This document shows, piece after piece, positions 52,780-62,400 of a stretch of DNA of 64,000 bases (positions are counted from its first letter, which is position 1; the number at the start of each line of letters is the position of its first letter). The position numbers and the translations under genes are program-made. This DNA comes from Leifsonia sp. Root112D2 (lineage in GTDB: Bacteria > Actinomycetota > Actinomycetes > Actinomycetales > Microbacteriaceae), in assembly GCF_001424905.1 (NCBI RefSeq), contig NZ_LMCU01000002.1, positions 1 to 64,000 of the forward strand, read 5' to 3'. The notes below the pieces were generated by a model. It was not told the origin of the DNA and did not search any database. It saw only the letters and a list, made by a program, of their open reading frames with translations.

Positions 52780-53238
52780 CTATGCGGCGGAATTCTCGGC
52801 CGCTTCTTGAATCCTGCTCGAATCGTCGATGCGACGCGGCCCGTTCCGCGCCGGGCGCGTATGCGACTTCGCTACACAGTTGGGCATCGCCTTGACCGCG
52901 TGATGCTCGCGACTGCGGTAGGCGCGAGGGCTCTCCCCCACGATCTCGGTGAATCGCGAGCTGAACGAGCCGAGCGACGTACAGCCGACCGCCATGCACG
53001 CATCCGTCACGCTCATGCCCTCCCGCAGCAGCGCCATCGCCCGCTCGATTCTGCGGGTCATCAGATAGCTGTACGGCGTCTCGCCGTAGGCCGCGCGGAA
53101 CTGCCTGGAGAAGTGCGCAGGCGACATGAATGCCCGCTCGGCCATCGTCGGAACGTCGAGTGGTCTCGCATACTCCCGGTCGATCAGATCCCGGGCACGG
53201 CGCAGCGAAGCAAGGTTCTCAAGCTCGTGCGGAGTCAT
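52780..53238 (-). CDS. AraC-family transcriptional regulator (short, DNA-binding domain only)
   Basis: The 152-residue protein is essentially an AraC/XylS DNA-binding domain: two helix-turn-helix segments in ARDLIDREYARPLDVPTMAE..AFMSPAHFSRQFRAAYGETPYSYL and then MALLREGMSVTDACMAVGCTSLGSFSSRFTEIVG. There is no N-terminal ligand-binding domain. It probably regulates the adjacent VOC gene. The ATG at 53238 is preceded by a -10-like TACTCT with 6-nt spacing, not by a Shine-Dalgarno sequence. Confidence 0.82.
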   Translation of the reverse strand: MTPHELENLASLRRARDLIDREYARPLDVPTMAERAFMSPAHFSRQFRAAYGETPYSYLMTRRIERAMALLREGMSVTDACMAVGCTSLGSFSSRFTEIVGESPRAYRSREHHAVKAMPNCVAKSHTRPARNGPRRIDDSSRIQEAAENSAA

Positions 53239-53244
53239 GCGCCG

Positions 53245-53250
53245 AGAGTA
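53245..53250 (-). promoter_or_regulatory. -10-like TACTCT for a leaderless araC-type transcript
   Basis: On the minus strand TACTCT ends 6 nt before the ATG at 53238. No Shine-Dalgarno lies between. Confidence 0.4.
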
Positions 53251-53280
53251 CCACTGGCGAGAAACGGTTTGCGCGACGTT

Positions 53281-53634
53281 CTACCCCTCCAGCCCCAAGC
53301 GGACGCGTTTGGGGAGCGAGGCGACCACGATGGCGTGCGACTCGGCGATGAGTTCCCGCACGTGGCCGGCGACCACGGTTCCGTCGAGGCGCACCGTGAC
53401 CCAGTGACGCTTGTTCATGTGATAGCCGGGGTCGATCCCCTCCACGCTGCGAATGAGCCTCGGCACGTTCTCGGGCAGCGCCTTGAGCGTGATGGTGCGC
53501 TCCGCCGCATCCGGGCTGTCGATCGAGAAGACCTTGCCTGCCACCTTGAAGACCCGAGCCTCGGGGCCGAATGGATACGTCTCCTCGGCACCGTTCAGGT
53601 CGAGGAGGAAGGTCGTCAGTTCGTTGGGTGTCAT
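53281..53634 (-). CDS. MmcQ/YjbR-family protein
   Basis: The 117-residue protein has the typical MmcQ/YjbR pattern: TYPFGPEARVFKVAGKVF near the start, later PGYHMNKRHWVTVRLDG, and the C-terminal AIVVASLPKRVR. Members bind DNA or other ligands by structure, but a specific function is unproven. GGGGAG lies 8 nt before the ATG. It is monocistronic between the AraC-type gene and the oxidoreductase fusion. Confidence 0.87.
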   Translation of the reverse strand: MTPNELTTFLLDLNGAEETYPFGPEARVFKVAGKVFSIDSPDAAERTITLKALPENVPRLIRSVEGIDPGYHMNKRHWVTVRLDGTVVAGHVRELIAESHAIVVASLPKRVRLGLEG

Positions 53635-53697
53635 CTCGGTTGCTCCCCGTCACTCGTCGTCTCCGCCGATCATCGCGGATGCCACCGACAGGGAGGT

Positions 53698-55695
53698 CTA
53701 GCCTCGCAAGTCGAGCCAGCGCACCTGCTCGTCTGCGAGGTGGATGCTCAGCCCCTCCATCGAGGTGCGCGTCTCCTCGATGCTGCGCGGTCCGATCAGC
53801 GGGAACGTCGGGAACGACTGGGCGAGAACGTACGCCAGCGCAACCGCGGTCGGCGCGACGCCCAACTCGGCGGAGAGCTGTCGCGCGCGCGCCAGCCGTT
53901 CGAAGTTCTCGTCACTGTAGTAGCAGCGCACCAACTCGGCATCCGCGGTGTTCTCGCGGTCGGCCCTGGCGAAGAATCCCCGCGCCTGCGATGACCATGG
54001 CAGAAGCGGCGTATTGGTTCGCTCCAGCCACTGGCGATCCGCGGGGTCGGTGACATGTTCGCATCCGGCCCACGGCACATCTTCGGCGTGCGCGAGCCCG
54101 AAGTGGTCGCTCAGCGCCGCAAAGCCCGTCTTGCCATTGGCCTGCGCATACCGGTTGGCCTCCTCGAATCGAGGGATGCTCCAGTTGGAGACACCGAATG
54201 CGCGGATGCGACCGGCTCGCACGTGCTCGTCGAGCACGTCCACGAACTCCGCGACCGGCACATCCGCGTTGTCGCGGTGCATGAGATAAAGGTCGAGGTG
54301 GTCGGTCTGCAGCCGATCCAGGCTCTCGTGCAGCTGGCGCGTAAGCGATTCCGGGTCGCAGTACGGCGTGTGGGCGCCCTTGCCGATGATCACGACGTCG
54401 TCGCGAAGGCCGCGGTTGGCCACCCACTGCCCCAGGAGGCGTTCCATCGCTCCGCCGCCGTAGATGTATGCGGTGTCGAAGGCATTGCCGCCCCGCTCGA
54501 CGAAATCGTCGAACATCGCGGAGGCGTGGCTCAGGGTCGCCTGGTTGTCCACACCCATCACGAGCCGCGACATGCGCTTGCCAATACCCGCGATGGTGCC
54601 ATACGGCATGGTCGCGTCACCGCGCACGGCGAGCGGTTTTCCGCTGAACGTCGGAATGTTCGCGGTGGCGGCCTCGAAGGGAAAATTCAGCCCCAGCTGT
54701 GCCCGCAGCTGATCGAGCGTTCGAGCGTTGCCGAGGCTGTCTGCCCAGCCCATCTGCGGGCTCTGGCCGGCCTCAACGTTCTCGGCCAGCGCATCCGCCT
54801 GCACCGCGTACTGGTATGCGGCAGCCACCTCGATGGTCTCGACAGGCTCACCCACACGGGCCACCTCGATGGTCGAGCCCTCCGTCTCGCTCGGCAGCCA
54901 CGGTTCGCTCACCGTGATGCGCCCGGCCGAGCCGTACACGACGATGCGGTTCTCGTCCTGCAGGCCGACACCGCTCGTGACGTGCGCCGTGAGACCTGAG
55001 GCGAACACGAGGGATGCGCTCATCCACTCGTCCACGCCACTCGCGCCGATCGTGCCGTGTGCGGTCAGCGAAACGGGGTCGGCGAACAGTGCGTCGCTCG
55101 CAGCCCCGGCGATCAGTCGTGCGGCAGAAACCGGGTATCCGCCGACATCCAGGATGCCCCCGCCGGCGAGATCGGGGTTCTTCAGCCGGTGGTCGGCCGG
55201 CAGTTCCGCGGCGAACGCGAACGATGCATCCACGTGCTGGATGTCACCGATTGCGCCCTCGCGCACCAGTTGCGCGAGCCGCTCGGTCTGCGGGTGAAAG
55301 CGGTACATGAAGCCCTCGGCCAGGTAGAGGCCGGCCCGTCGGGCCGCCTCCACGACGACCATGACGCCAGCGTGATCGACCGAGAGCGGCTTTTCGCTGA
55401 TCACGTGCTTGCCCGCCTCGAGGGCCTCAAGCGCCAGCCTGATGTGTTCGGTGTGCACCGTCGCGATGTACACCGCGTCGATCTGCGGATCGGCGAAGAG
55501 CTCGGCATAGGAGCCGTATGCGCGCACCGGCGCCGCCTCGCTTGAATATTCGGCGGCGAAGGACTGCGCGCGCTCGAGGGTGCGACTCGCCGCCGCGACC
55601 AGGCTGCCGGTGCGGCTATGCACCAGCTGGTCGGCGAAACGATGGGCAATCGAACCCGGCCCGACGATGCCCCATCTCACGTGTTCAAGACTCAC
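53698..55695 (-). CDS. Gfo/Idh/MocA oxidoreductase fused to an aldo/keto reductase
   Basis: The 665-residue protein joins two sugar-type oxidoreductases. Residues about 1-330 are Gfo/Idh/MocA-like: WGIVGPGSIAHRFA (NAD(P) loop), the EKPLSVD motif near 100, and a C-terminal alpha/beta half. Residues about 345-665 are an aldo/keto reductase: NAFDTAYIYGGG (Asp and Tyr), VIIGKGAH (Lys), LYLMHRDN (His), and GVSNW. Catalytic residues of both halves are visible. Such a fusion probably performs linked redox steps on a sugar or polyol. It is divergent from the LacI gene, with a perfect palindrome in between. Confidence 0.88.
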   Translation of the reverse strand: MSLEHVRWGIVGPGSIAHRFADQLVHSRTGSLVAAASRTLERAQSFAAEYSSEAAPVRAYGSYAELFADPQIDAVYIATVHTEHIRLALEALEAGKHVISEKPLSVDHAGVMVVVEAARRAGLYLAEGFMYRFHPQTERLAQLVREGAIGDIQHVDASFAFAAELPADHRLKNPDLAGGGILDVGGYPVSAARLIAGAASDALFADPVSLTAHGTIGASGVDEWMSASLVFASGLTAHVTSGVGLQDENRIVVYGSAGRITVSEPWLPSETEGSTIEVARVGEPVETIEVAAAYQYAVQADALAENVEAGQSPQMGWADSLGNARTLDQLRAQLGLNFPFEAATANIPTFSGKPLAVRGDATMPYGTIAGIGKRMSRLVMGVDNQATLSHASAMFDDFVERGGNAFDTAYIYGGGAMERLLGQWVANRGLRDDVVIIGKGAHTPYCDPESLTRQLHESLDRLQTDHLDLYLMHRDNADVPVAEFVDVLDEHVRAGRIRAFGVSNWSIPRFEEANRYAQANGKTGFAALSDHFGLAHAEDVPWAGCEHVTDPADRQWLERTNTPLLPWSSQARGFFARADRENTADAELVRCYYSDENFERLARARQLSAELGVAPTAVALAYVLAQSFPTFPLIGPRSIEETRTSMEGLSIHLADEQVRWLDLRG

Positions 55696-55755
55696 GTTCT
55701 CGCTCCCTCATCTCTGCGCTGAAATCTGTACAGGAATCTGTACTCAAATTCACTA

Positions 55756-55771
55756 CCGTGAACGTTCACGG
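55756..55771. promoter_or_regulatory. LacI-family operator, palindrome CCGTGAACGTTCACGG
   Basis: A perfect 16-bp palindrome with the CG centre typical of LacI/GalR operators lies between the divergent oxidoreductase and lacI genes. It overlaps the expected -35 region of the lacI promoter and is 60 bp upstream of the oxidoreductase start, so it could control both. Confidence 0.8.
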
Positions 55772-55783
55772 CAACAATATCAG

Positions 55784-55789
55784 TAGCAT
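55784..55789 (+). promoter_or_regulatory. -10-like TAGCAT for a leaderless lacI transcript
   Basis: TAGCAT ends 6 nt before the ATG at 55796, and no Shine-Dalgarno sequence is found in the interval. Confidence 0.45.
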
Positions 55790-55795
55790 TCCACT

Positions 55796-56854
55796 ATGAC
55801 CAGACGCGACGATCAGCAGACGCCCGCCGCCCATTCGAGCCGCGCCGTCACGATTATCGACGTCGCACACGCCGCAGGCGTCTCACGCCAGACGGTGACC
55901 AGGGCGCTCAATGGCATGGCCGATGTCAGCGCGGCCACGCGCGAGCGTGTCATCGAGGCGGCGCATCGCTTGAACTACCGCCCAAACCGTGCCGCGCAGG
56001 GCCTCGTGCGTGGTCGAGAGATAGCCATCGGCTTCGTCGTCAGCGATCTGCGCAATCCGTACTATCCCGAACTCGCCTCCGAACTGACTCGTCTCGCGTC
56101 GGAGCACGGCTGGGGCGTCATGTTGTGCGATCTCGGGTCCGATCGCACCGACGCACGCAAGCGGCTCGAAACGATAGTGCACCGCGTCGACGCCATCGTC
56201 GGTCACGTCGCGAATCCTGAATTCTCCGATCTGCTCGCCTCGCTGCCCACGGTCATCTTCGATGCGCCAGCGGATGCGTCCGGACCGCTCGGGCGCGCGG
56301 TGATCGAGATCGACTATCGCCCGGGCATCCGCGCAGCACTCGATCATCTGGTGGCGATCGGGCGCAAACGCATTGCGATGATCGACGGCTCCGGAAGCGA
56401 TACCCGCGCATCTGATGCCCCCGTGCGGGTCTCGGGGCGACGACAGCTTTATCGTGAGCATCTTCGGGAATACGATCTCGCGTGGTCCGAGGCATCCGAA
56501 GTGTCCGGGATCGACACCCACGACGGCGGCATCGAGGCGGCCATGCGGCTGAGGGCGCAGTATCCGCATGCCGATGCCGCGCTGGTGTTCAACGACGTCA
56601 TGGCACTGGGTGCGCTCAAGGGCTTCGCTCGAGTTGGGGCGCGCGTGCCGCAGGATGTTGCCGTCATCGGCATCGACGGCCTGAACATCGGAACGCTCGT
56701 CACCCCCGAACTCACCAGCATCGCCCTCGACAAGACCGAGCTCGCACGGCACGCCATCGATCTCGTCGACGGGATGCTGTCCGGTCGCATCGCGGCCGGC
56801 CAGGCCGCCCGACGAACAATCACCCACACACTAATCGTGCGCGAGTCCGCCTGA
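55796..56854 (+). CDS. LacI-family transcriptional regulator
   Basis: The 352-residue protein has the LacI helix-turn-helix and hinge (VTIIDVAHAAGVSRQTVTRA, then LNGMADVSAATRERVIEAAHRLNYRPNRAAQGL), and a periplasmic-binding-protein-like effector domain from about residue 70 (IAIGFVVSDLRNPYYPELA; IGIDGLNIGTLVTPELTS). It therefore probably senses a sugar or sugar derivative and controls the fusion oxidoreductase on the other side of the palindrome, and itself. Start supported by a -10-like hexamer. Confidence 0.92.
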   Translation: MTRRDDQQTPAAHSSRAVTIIDVAHAAGVSRQTVTRALNGMADVSAATRERVIEAAHRLNYRPNRAAQGLVRGREIAIGFVVSDLRNPYYPELASELTRLASEHGWGVMLCDLGSDRTDARKRLETIVHRVDAIVGHVANPEFSDLLASLPTVIFDAPADASGPLGRAVIEIDYRPGIRAALDHLVAIGRKRIAMIDGSGSDTRASDAPVRVSGRRQLYREHLREYDLAWSEASEVSGIDTHDGGIEAAMRLRAQYPHADAALVFNDVMALGALKGFARVGARVPQDVAVIGIDGLNIGTLVTPELTSIALDKTELARHAIDLVDGMLSGRIAAGQAARRTITHTLIVRESA

Positions 56855-56922
56855 GAGCCACCGTCGCGCCCTCTCGCGCCAATCGCTTCCGCGCGCTCCT
56901 CCGCACATGCTGTCGGTGGCAA

Positions 56923-56951
56923 TTGACATACTCGAACATATGTTCGAATAT
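56923..56951 (+). promoter_or_regulatory. SOS promoter of the mutasome operon with LexA box
   Basis: TTGACA (56923-56928) and GAATAT (56946-56951) are spaced by 17 nt. Between them, TCGAACATATGTTCGA (56932-56947) is a perfect match to the actinobacterial LexA box TCGAACN4GTTCGA. The -10 ends 6 nt before the ATG at 56958. Confidence 0.88.
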
Positions 56952-56957
56952 GAGGGC

Positions 56958-57821
56958 ATGGCCGGTTCCGTTGCGACGCTTCCCGAGCCCGTTCCCGCCA
57001 CGGTGGGCGCGGGCGGCACGTCGCGCGCCCGCACTGCACAGGCCAACAACGCGCAGGCCCGCGACGCGCAGACACACCGCCCCGAGCGGGTGCAGGAGCT
57101 GCAGACGCGCATCCGGCAGATGCAGCGACGCACCCTGGAAGAACGCACACTGCCCACCCTGCCGGGCCTGGCCGAGTTGCTCCCGGGCGGTGCACTGCGG
57201 GCGGGGTCCGCGTATTCTGTGGCCGAGTCGCACGCTCTCGTGATGGCCATGATGGCGGGGCCCAGCGCATCCGGTTCGTGGTGCGGCGTGGTGGGGTTGC
57301 CCGACTTCGGGGTGGAGGCAGCGGCAGGTTTCGGTGTGCAACTCGAGCATCTGGTTCTGGTGCCGCGCCCCGGCGATCGCTGGCTCACCGTGACGGCCGC
57401 GCTCGCCGACGTTCTGCCCGTGGTCGTCACCCGGCCGCCTGCACGCGTGAGCGATGCGGATGCCGCGCGGCTGGCCGCCCGCCTGCGCCAGCGCGGGTGC
57501 ACCCTCATTTCGATGGGCCCGTGGCCGCAGAGCGAAGCCAGGCTCAGCCTCGAGCAGACCAGCTGGAGCGGGCTCGGTGCCGGGCACGGTCGACTGACCG
57601 ACCGACAGGTGACGGTGAGCGTTTCCACGGCGGGCGGCACGGGGCGGCCCCGCACGGGGCGGCTGTGGCTGCCCTCGGCTGATGCGACGCTCGAGCAGGC
57701 CCCTCACCTCACGGCAGTCGCGCCGCTGGAATACGGAACAGGCGACCGCTCTGTTCCTGTTCCCGTTCCCGGCTCCGCAGCTGGATCTGCAGCCATTTTA
57801 CGAACGGCGGTGGGGGCGTGA
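56958..57821 (+). CDS. imuA': ImuA' (RecA-like mutasome accessory protein)
   Basis: This 287-residue protein is the first gene of the SOS-induced mutasome. It resembles the actinobacterial ImuA'-type accessory proteins, which are diverged RecA-like proteins interacting with ImuB. Visible features are PGLAELLPGGALRAGSAYSV (degenerate RecA-like core) and VGLPDFGVEAAAGFGVQLEHL. No normal Walker A motif is found. The ATG at 56958 is chosen over 56907 and 56940 because those lie upstream of or inside the LexA box and the -10 element fits this start. Its stop overlaps the imuB GTG (GTGA). Confidence 0.83.
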   Translation: MAGSVATLPEPVPATVGAGGTSRARTAQANNAQARDAQTHRPERVQELQTRIRQMQRRTLEERTLPTLPGLAELLPGGALRAGSAYSVAESHALVMAMMAGPSASGSWCGVVGLPDFGVEAAAGFGVQLEHLVLVPRPGDRWLTVTAALADVLPVVVTRPPARVSDADAARLAARLRQRGCTLISMGPWPQSEARLSLEQTSWSGLGAGHGRLTDRQVTVSVSTAGGTGRPRTGRLWLPSADATLEQAPHLTAVAPLEYGTGDRSVPVPVPGSAAGSAAILRTAVGA

Positions 57822-59416
57822 GAGAGGCACCCGCGGTCTCTGTGTCCACGAGCAGAGCAATAGTGGTCTGGGTTCCGGACTGGCCTGTCGCTGCGGTTGC
57901 GACCGCACCCGCAGCATCCGGTTTGTCCGGCGCAGGCGGTGCGGGCAGTAACGGGCTCGTCGCCGTCATCGAGAACGGCCGCGTCTTCGCCTGCTCCGCT
58001 GCCGCCCGGGCCGAGGGGGTGCGCCGAGGGCATCGGCTGCGCGAGGCGCAGGCCCGCTGCCCCCAGCTGACGACGATTGCCTACGACCCGGTGCTCGACG
58101 CCCGCAGCTACGAACCCGTGCTCGCGCTCATCGAACGACTGATGCCGGGCGTGCAGCCGATTCGACCGGGAATGTGCGCGATTCGCGCCCGAGGCCCCGC
58201 TCGCTTCTACGGGGGTGAGCATCAGGCGGCTTCCGTGTTGCTCGGCGAGCTGGCCGAGCTCGGCTTCGACTCCTGCCGGGTCGGCATCGCCGACGGACTG
58301 TTTGCGGCCGAGCAGGCAGCACGCTCAGGCACGGGAATACACATCGTGCCCCCGGGCGAATCGCCGCGGTTTCTTGCGCCGCTGCCCGTCGGTATCCTGG
58401 GCGATGCCACCCTGGCCACACTGCTGATTCGGCTGGGCATGGGCACGCTCGGCGATTTCGCCGCGCTCGATGCGTTCCAGGTGCGACACCGTTTCGGCGA
58501 GCTCGGTGCCCGGGCACACGCGCTGGCGGGCGGGGTGCTGGGCGGCAGCGTCGTTCCCCGCGTCCCGCAGAAAGAACTCGACGTCGCCGTTGAATTCGAA
58601 CCGCCCCTCTCCTCACTCGACCAGGTGGCCTTCGCGTTCCGCACCGCCGCCGAGAGATTCATCACGCAATTGAGCGATGCCTCCCAGGTATGCACGGCAG
58701 TGCGGGTGAGCGTGACGAGCGAATCGGGAGAGGTCTCCGAACGCGAGTGGCTGCATCCACGGTGGTTCACGGCGGCAGATGTCGTAGACCGGGTGCGCTG
58801 GCAGTTGCAGGGCTCGGGCAGCGGCTCCAGCGGGTTGAGTTCGGCCGTCACGCGGGTGTCGGTGAGTCCGGGTGGCGTGGACGCGGCCGGCAACCACGAG
58901 GAAGGGCTGTGGGGAACGGCGCCCGACGAACGAATCCACCACGCTCTCTCCCGGGTGCAGGGGCTGCTTGGCCACGATGCCGTGCTCACGCCTGTGATGG
59001 GCGGTGGGCGCATGCTCGCCGATCGCCAGTTGCTCGTGTCGTGGGGCGACCGCGCTCCGACGGATGCGGCAGCCTCGCAGGCACGCCCCTGGCCGGGGCG
59101 CTTGCCACCTCCGCTGCCCTCGAGCGTGTTCGCTCCCCCGCGCCCGGCCGTCGTCGTGGACCCCGCGGGAGATGCGGTGCTCGTCGACGAGCGAGGCAGG
59201 CTCACGGGGCCGCCCGCCCGAATGAGCGTGCAGGGCAGGGATGCGGCGCTGCGGTCGGTGTCGGCGTGGTCAGGGCCGTGGTCCGTCGATGAACGCTGGT
59301 GGGATGCGGGCTCAGCGCGTCACGTCAACCGCTTCCAAGTGGTCGACGATTCCGGATGCGCCTGGCTGCTGCTGCAGGAAGGCGAGCGCTGGCTCGCGGA
59401 GGCCCGTTATGACTGA
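57818..59416 (+). CDS. imuB: ImuB (Y-family-polymerase-like mutasome adaptor)
   Basis: The 532-residue protein resembles Y-family polymerases but begins AIVVWVPDWPVAAV, where active Y-family enzymes have the catalytic D-x-x-x-F/Y motif. ImuB proteins lack catalytic acidic residues and serve to bring DnaE2 to the beta clamp; the same is inferred here. Later YGGEHQAASVLLGELAELG and SCRVGIADGLFAAEQAA are typical of the family, and the C-terminal part is Pro/Gly-rich. GTG start overlaps imuA' by 4 nt, and dnaE2 starts 30 nt after its stop. Confidence 0.87.
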   Translation: MREAPAVSVSTSRAIVVWVPDWPVAAVATAPAASGLSGAGGAGSNGLVAVIENGRVFACSAAARAEGVRRGHRLREAQARCPQLTTIAYDPVLDARSYEPVLALIERLMPGVQPIRPGMCAIRARGPARFYGGEHQAASVLLGELAELGFDSCRVGIADGLFAAEQAARSGTGIHIVPPGESPRFLAPLPVGILGDATLATLLIRLGMGTLGDFAALDAFQVRHRFGELGARAHALAGGVLGGSVVPRVPQKELDVAVEFEPPLSSLDQVAFAFRTAAERFITQLSDASQVCTAVRVSVTSESGEVSEREWLHPRWFTAADVVDRVRWQLQGSGSGSSGLSSAVTRVSVSPGGVDAAGNHEEGLWGTAPDERIHHALSRVQGLLGHDAVLTPVMGGGRMLADRQLLVSWGDRAPTDAAASQARPWPGRLPPPLPSSVFAPPRPAVVVDPAGDAVLVDERGRLTGPPARMSVQGRDAALRSVSAWSGPWSVDERWWDAGSARHVNRFQVVDDSGCAWLLLQEGERWLAEARYD

Positions 59417-59446
59417 GGGGCGCTATGGCCAAGGGGCGGTGCGCTG

Positions 59447-62400
59447 ATGGGCTGGAATAACCCGCCGATTCCGTGGTCCCAGCTGGAGCGCACGCTCTCC
59501 GGTCGGGAGCGACCGGCCGGAGAGGAGAGCGACGGCGCGTTCAGCAGAAAGCGTCAGCCGTATGAGCCGGGTGTGCTGCCGCCCGCCGACGATGGCCCGC
59601 TCGTGCCCTATGCCGAACTGCACGCCCACTCGCACTACAGTTTTCTCGACGGCGCCTCCTCCCCCGAACGCCTGGTTGAGGAGGCGGCCCGCCTGCGGCT
59701 GCACGCCCTGGCTCTCACCGACCATGACGGTCTCTACGGCATCGTGCGCATGGCCGAGGCGGCCGAGGCTCACAACCGGCTTGCACTCGAGAACCCGGCG
59801 GTGCGTCCCGTGAAGACGGTGTTCGGCGCCGAGCTCTCGTTCTCGCTGAGTAAGCCGCAAAACGGCGTGGCCGACCCCGAGGGCAGCCACCTCCTCGTGC
59901 TTGCGCGAGGTCAGGAGGGGTATCACCGCCTGGCCGGGGCACTCACGCAGGCCCAGCTGGCCGAGGGCGCCGAGAAAGGGCGCCCGCTGTATGAACTGCA
60001 GCAGCTGGCCGAGCAGGCAGACGGGCACTGGGCGATTCTCACCGGATGCCGCAAGGGCCGGGTGCGCCAGGCCCTCGAGAATGAGAGCGGCGGGTTGAGG
60101 GCCGCGGAACGGGAGATCGAGCGACTCACCACCCTGTTCGGGCACGACAACGTCTTCGTCGAGCTGTTCGATCATGGCGATCCCCTCGACAGCACCCACA
60201 ACGACGCGCTTGCCGCGCTGGCCACCCGTCTCGGGTTGCCCACGCTCGCCACCAACAATGTGCACTACGCCGCCCCCGGTGAACGTCGGCTCGCCACAGC
60301 AATAGCGGCGGTGCGGGCGCGCAGAAGCCTCGATGAACTGGATGGATGGCTGCCGGCATCCGGTTCGGCGCACCTGCGCAGCGGGGCCGAGATGGCCGCC
60401 CGCTTCGCGCGCTACCCGGGTGCCGTCGAGCGCACGGTCGCTCTGGCCGACGAGCTCGCCTTCGAGTTGCGTAGCGCCCGGCCCCGGCTGCCGCAGCAGG
60501 ATGTACCGACCGGGCACACCCCCATGAGCTGGCTGCGCGAGCTCGTACGCGTCGGCGTCACCGAGAGGTACCCCGACGCGCTGGTGATCGCTGACGCCGC
60601 TCCGGCGACCATCGCTCAGGCCGCCGAGACGGATGCCACGTGGGAGCGCCTCGAGAAGGAGCTGGCCGTCATCGAGGCCAAGGATTTTCCCGGCTACTTT
60701 CTGATCGTGCACGATATCGTCGAATTCGCCCGCAGCAAGGGCATTCTCTGCCAGGGCCGGGGTTCTGCCGCGAATTCCGCGGTCTGCTACGCGCTGGGTA
60801 TCACGGCCGTCGATTCCATCTTCTTCGACCTGCCGTTCGAACGGTTTCTCTCCAGCATTCGTGACGAGGAGCCCGACATCGATGTGGATTTCGACTCCGA
60901 CCGCCGCGAGGAGGTCATCCAGTACGTCTACGAGAAGTACGGCCGCCGCAATGCCGCCCAGGTGGCCAACGTCATCTCGTACCGGCCCGCATTCGCGGTG
61001 CGCGACATGGCGAAGGCGCTCGGCCACAGTCCCGGTCAGCAGGATGCCTGGTCGAAGCAGGTGGAGCGCTGGGGTTCCGAGGTCTCCAGCCAAGAGCACG
61101 ATATTCCCGCGGAGGTGGTCGATCTTGCCACCGAACTGCTGAGGTCTCCCCGGCACCTGGGCATCCACTCGGGCGGAATGGTGCTCACCGAACGACCGGT
61201 CGGCGAAGTATGCCCCATCGAGCATGCACGCAAAGAGAATCGCACGGTACTGCAGTGGGACAAAGACGACTGCGAGTGGATGGGCCTGGTCAAGTTCGAT
61301 CTGCTGGGTCTCGGCATGCTCGCCGCGCTGCAATACGTCTTCGACCTCGTCGACGAACATCTGGGTGAGAGGTGGACGCTTGCGACAATTCCCAAGGAAG
61401 AGCCAGCCGTGTACGACATGCTCTGCCGGGCCGACTCGATAGGGGTGTTCCAGGTGGAGAGCCGGGCGCAGATGAGCACGCTGCCCCGGCTGCTGCCCCG
61501 CAGCTTCTACGACCTCGTGATAGAGATCGCGCTGATCAGGCCGGGACCCATCCAGGGCGGGGCCGTGCATCCGTACATTCGCCGGCGCACCGGGGACGAA
61601 CCCGTGAGCTACCTGCACCCGAAACTCGAACCCGTGCTCAGGCGCACACTCGGCGTTCCCCTGTTCCAGGAGCAGCTCATGCAGATGGCCATGGCCGTGG
61701 GCGACTGCAGCGCCGAAGACGCCGACCTGTTGCGCCGCGCCATGGGTTCCAAGCGCGGGGTGGAGCGCATCTCCTCCCTCAAGCAGAAGCTCTACGCCGG
61801 CATGGCCGGCAACGACATCAGCGACACCGACGCCGACGTCATCTACGCCAAGATCGAGGCCTTTGCCAACTTCGGATTCGCCGAGAGCCATTCGCTCAGC
61901 TTCGCCCTGCTCGTCTACGCGAGCTCCTGGCTCAAGCTGCACTACCCCGCCGCGTTTCTCACCGCGCTGTTGCGCGCACAGCCCATGGGCTTCTACTCCC
62001 CCAACACCCTGGTTTCGGATGCGCGCCGGCACGGCGTCGAGGTGCGTCACGCCGACATCCAGCTCTCCGGGGTGCAGGCAGGGCTGGAGCGCACGGTCCC
62101 TTCCGCGCCTGCCGCCCCTGACGCCTGTCTCAACGAGCACCAACCGCCCATCGGAGCATTCGACCGCGCCGCACCCGACGCATCCGCCGCCCACCGCCGC
62201 GACGGCGGCCACGCCGTGCGACTCGGGCTGGCCGGCGTGAACTCCATCGGAGAGAAGCACGCCGAGCGCATCGTGGCCGAGCGTGAGGCAAACGGTGCGT
62301 ATCGAGACATGGCCGATGTCGCACGCCGCGTCGGCCTCTCTACCCCGCAACTCGAGTCCCTCGCCGCAGCGGGAGCCTTCGATTCTCTGGGCCTCGACCG

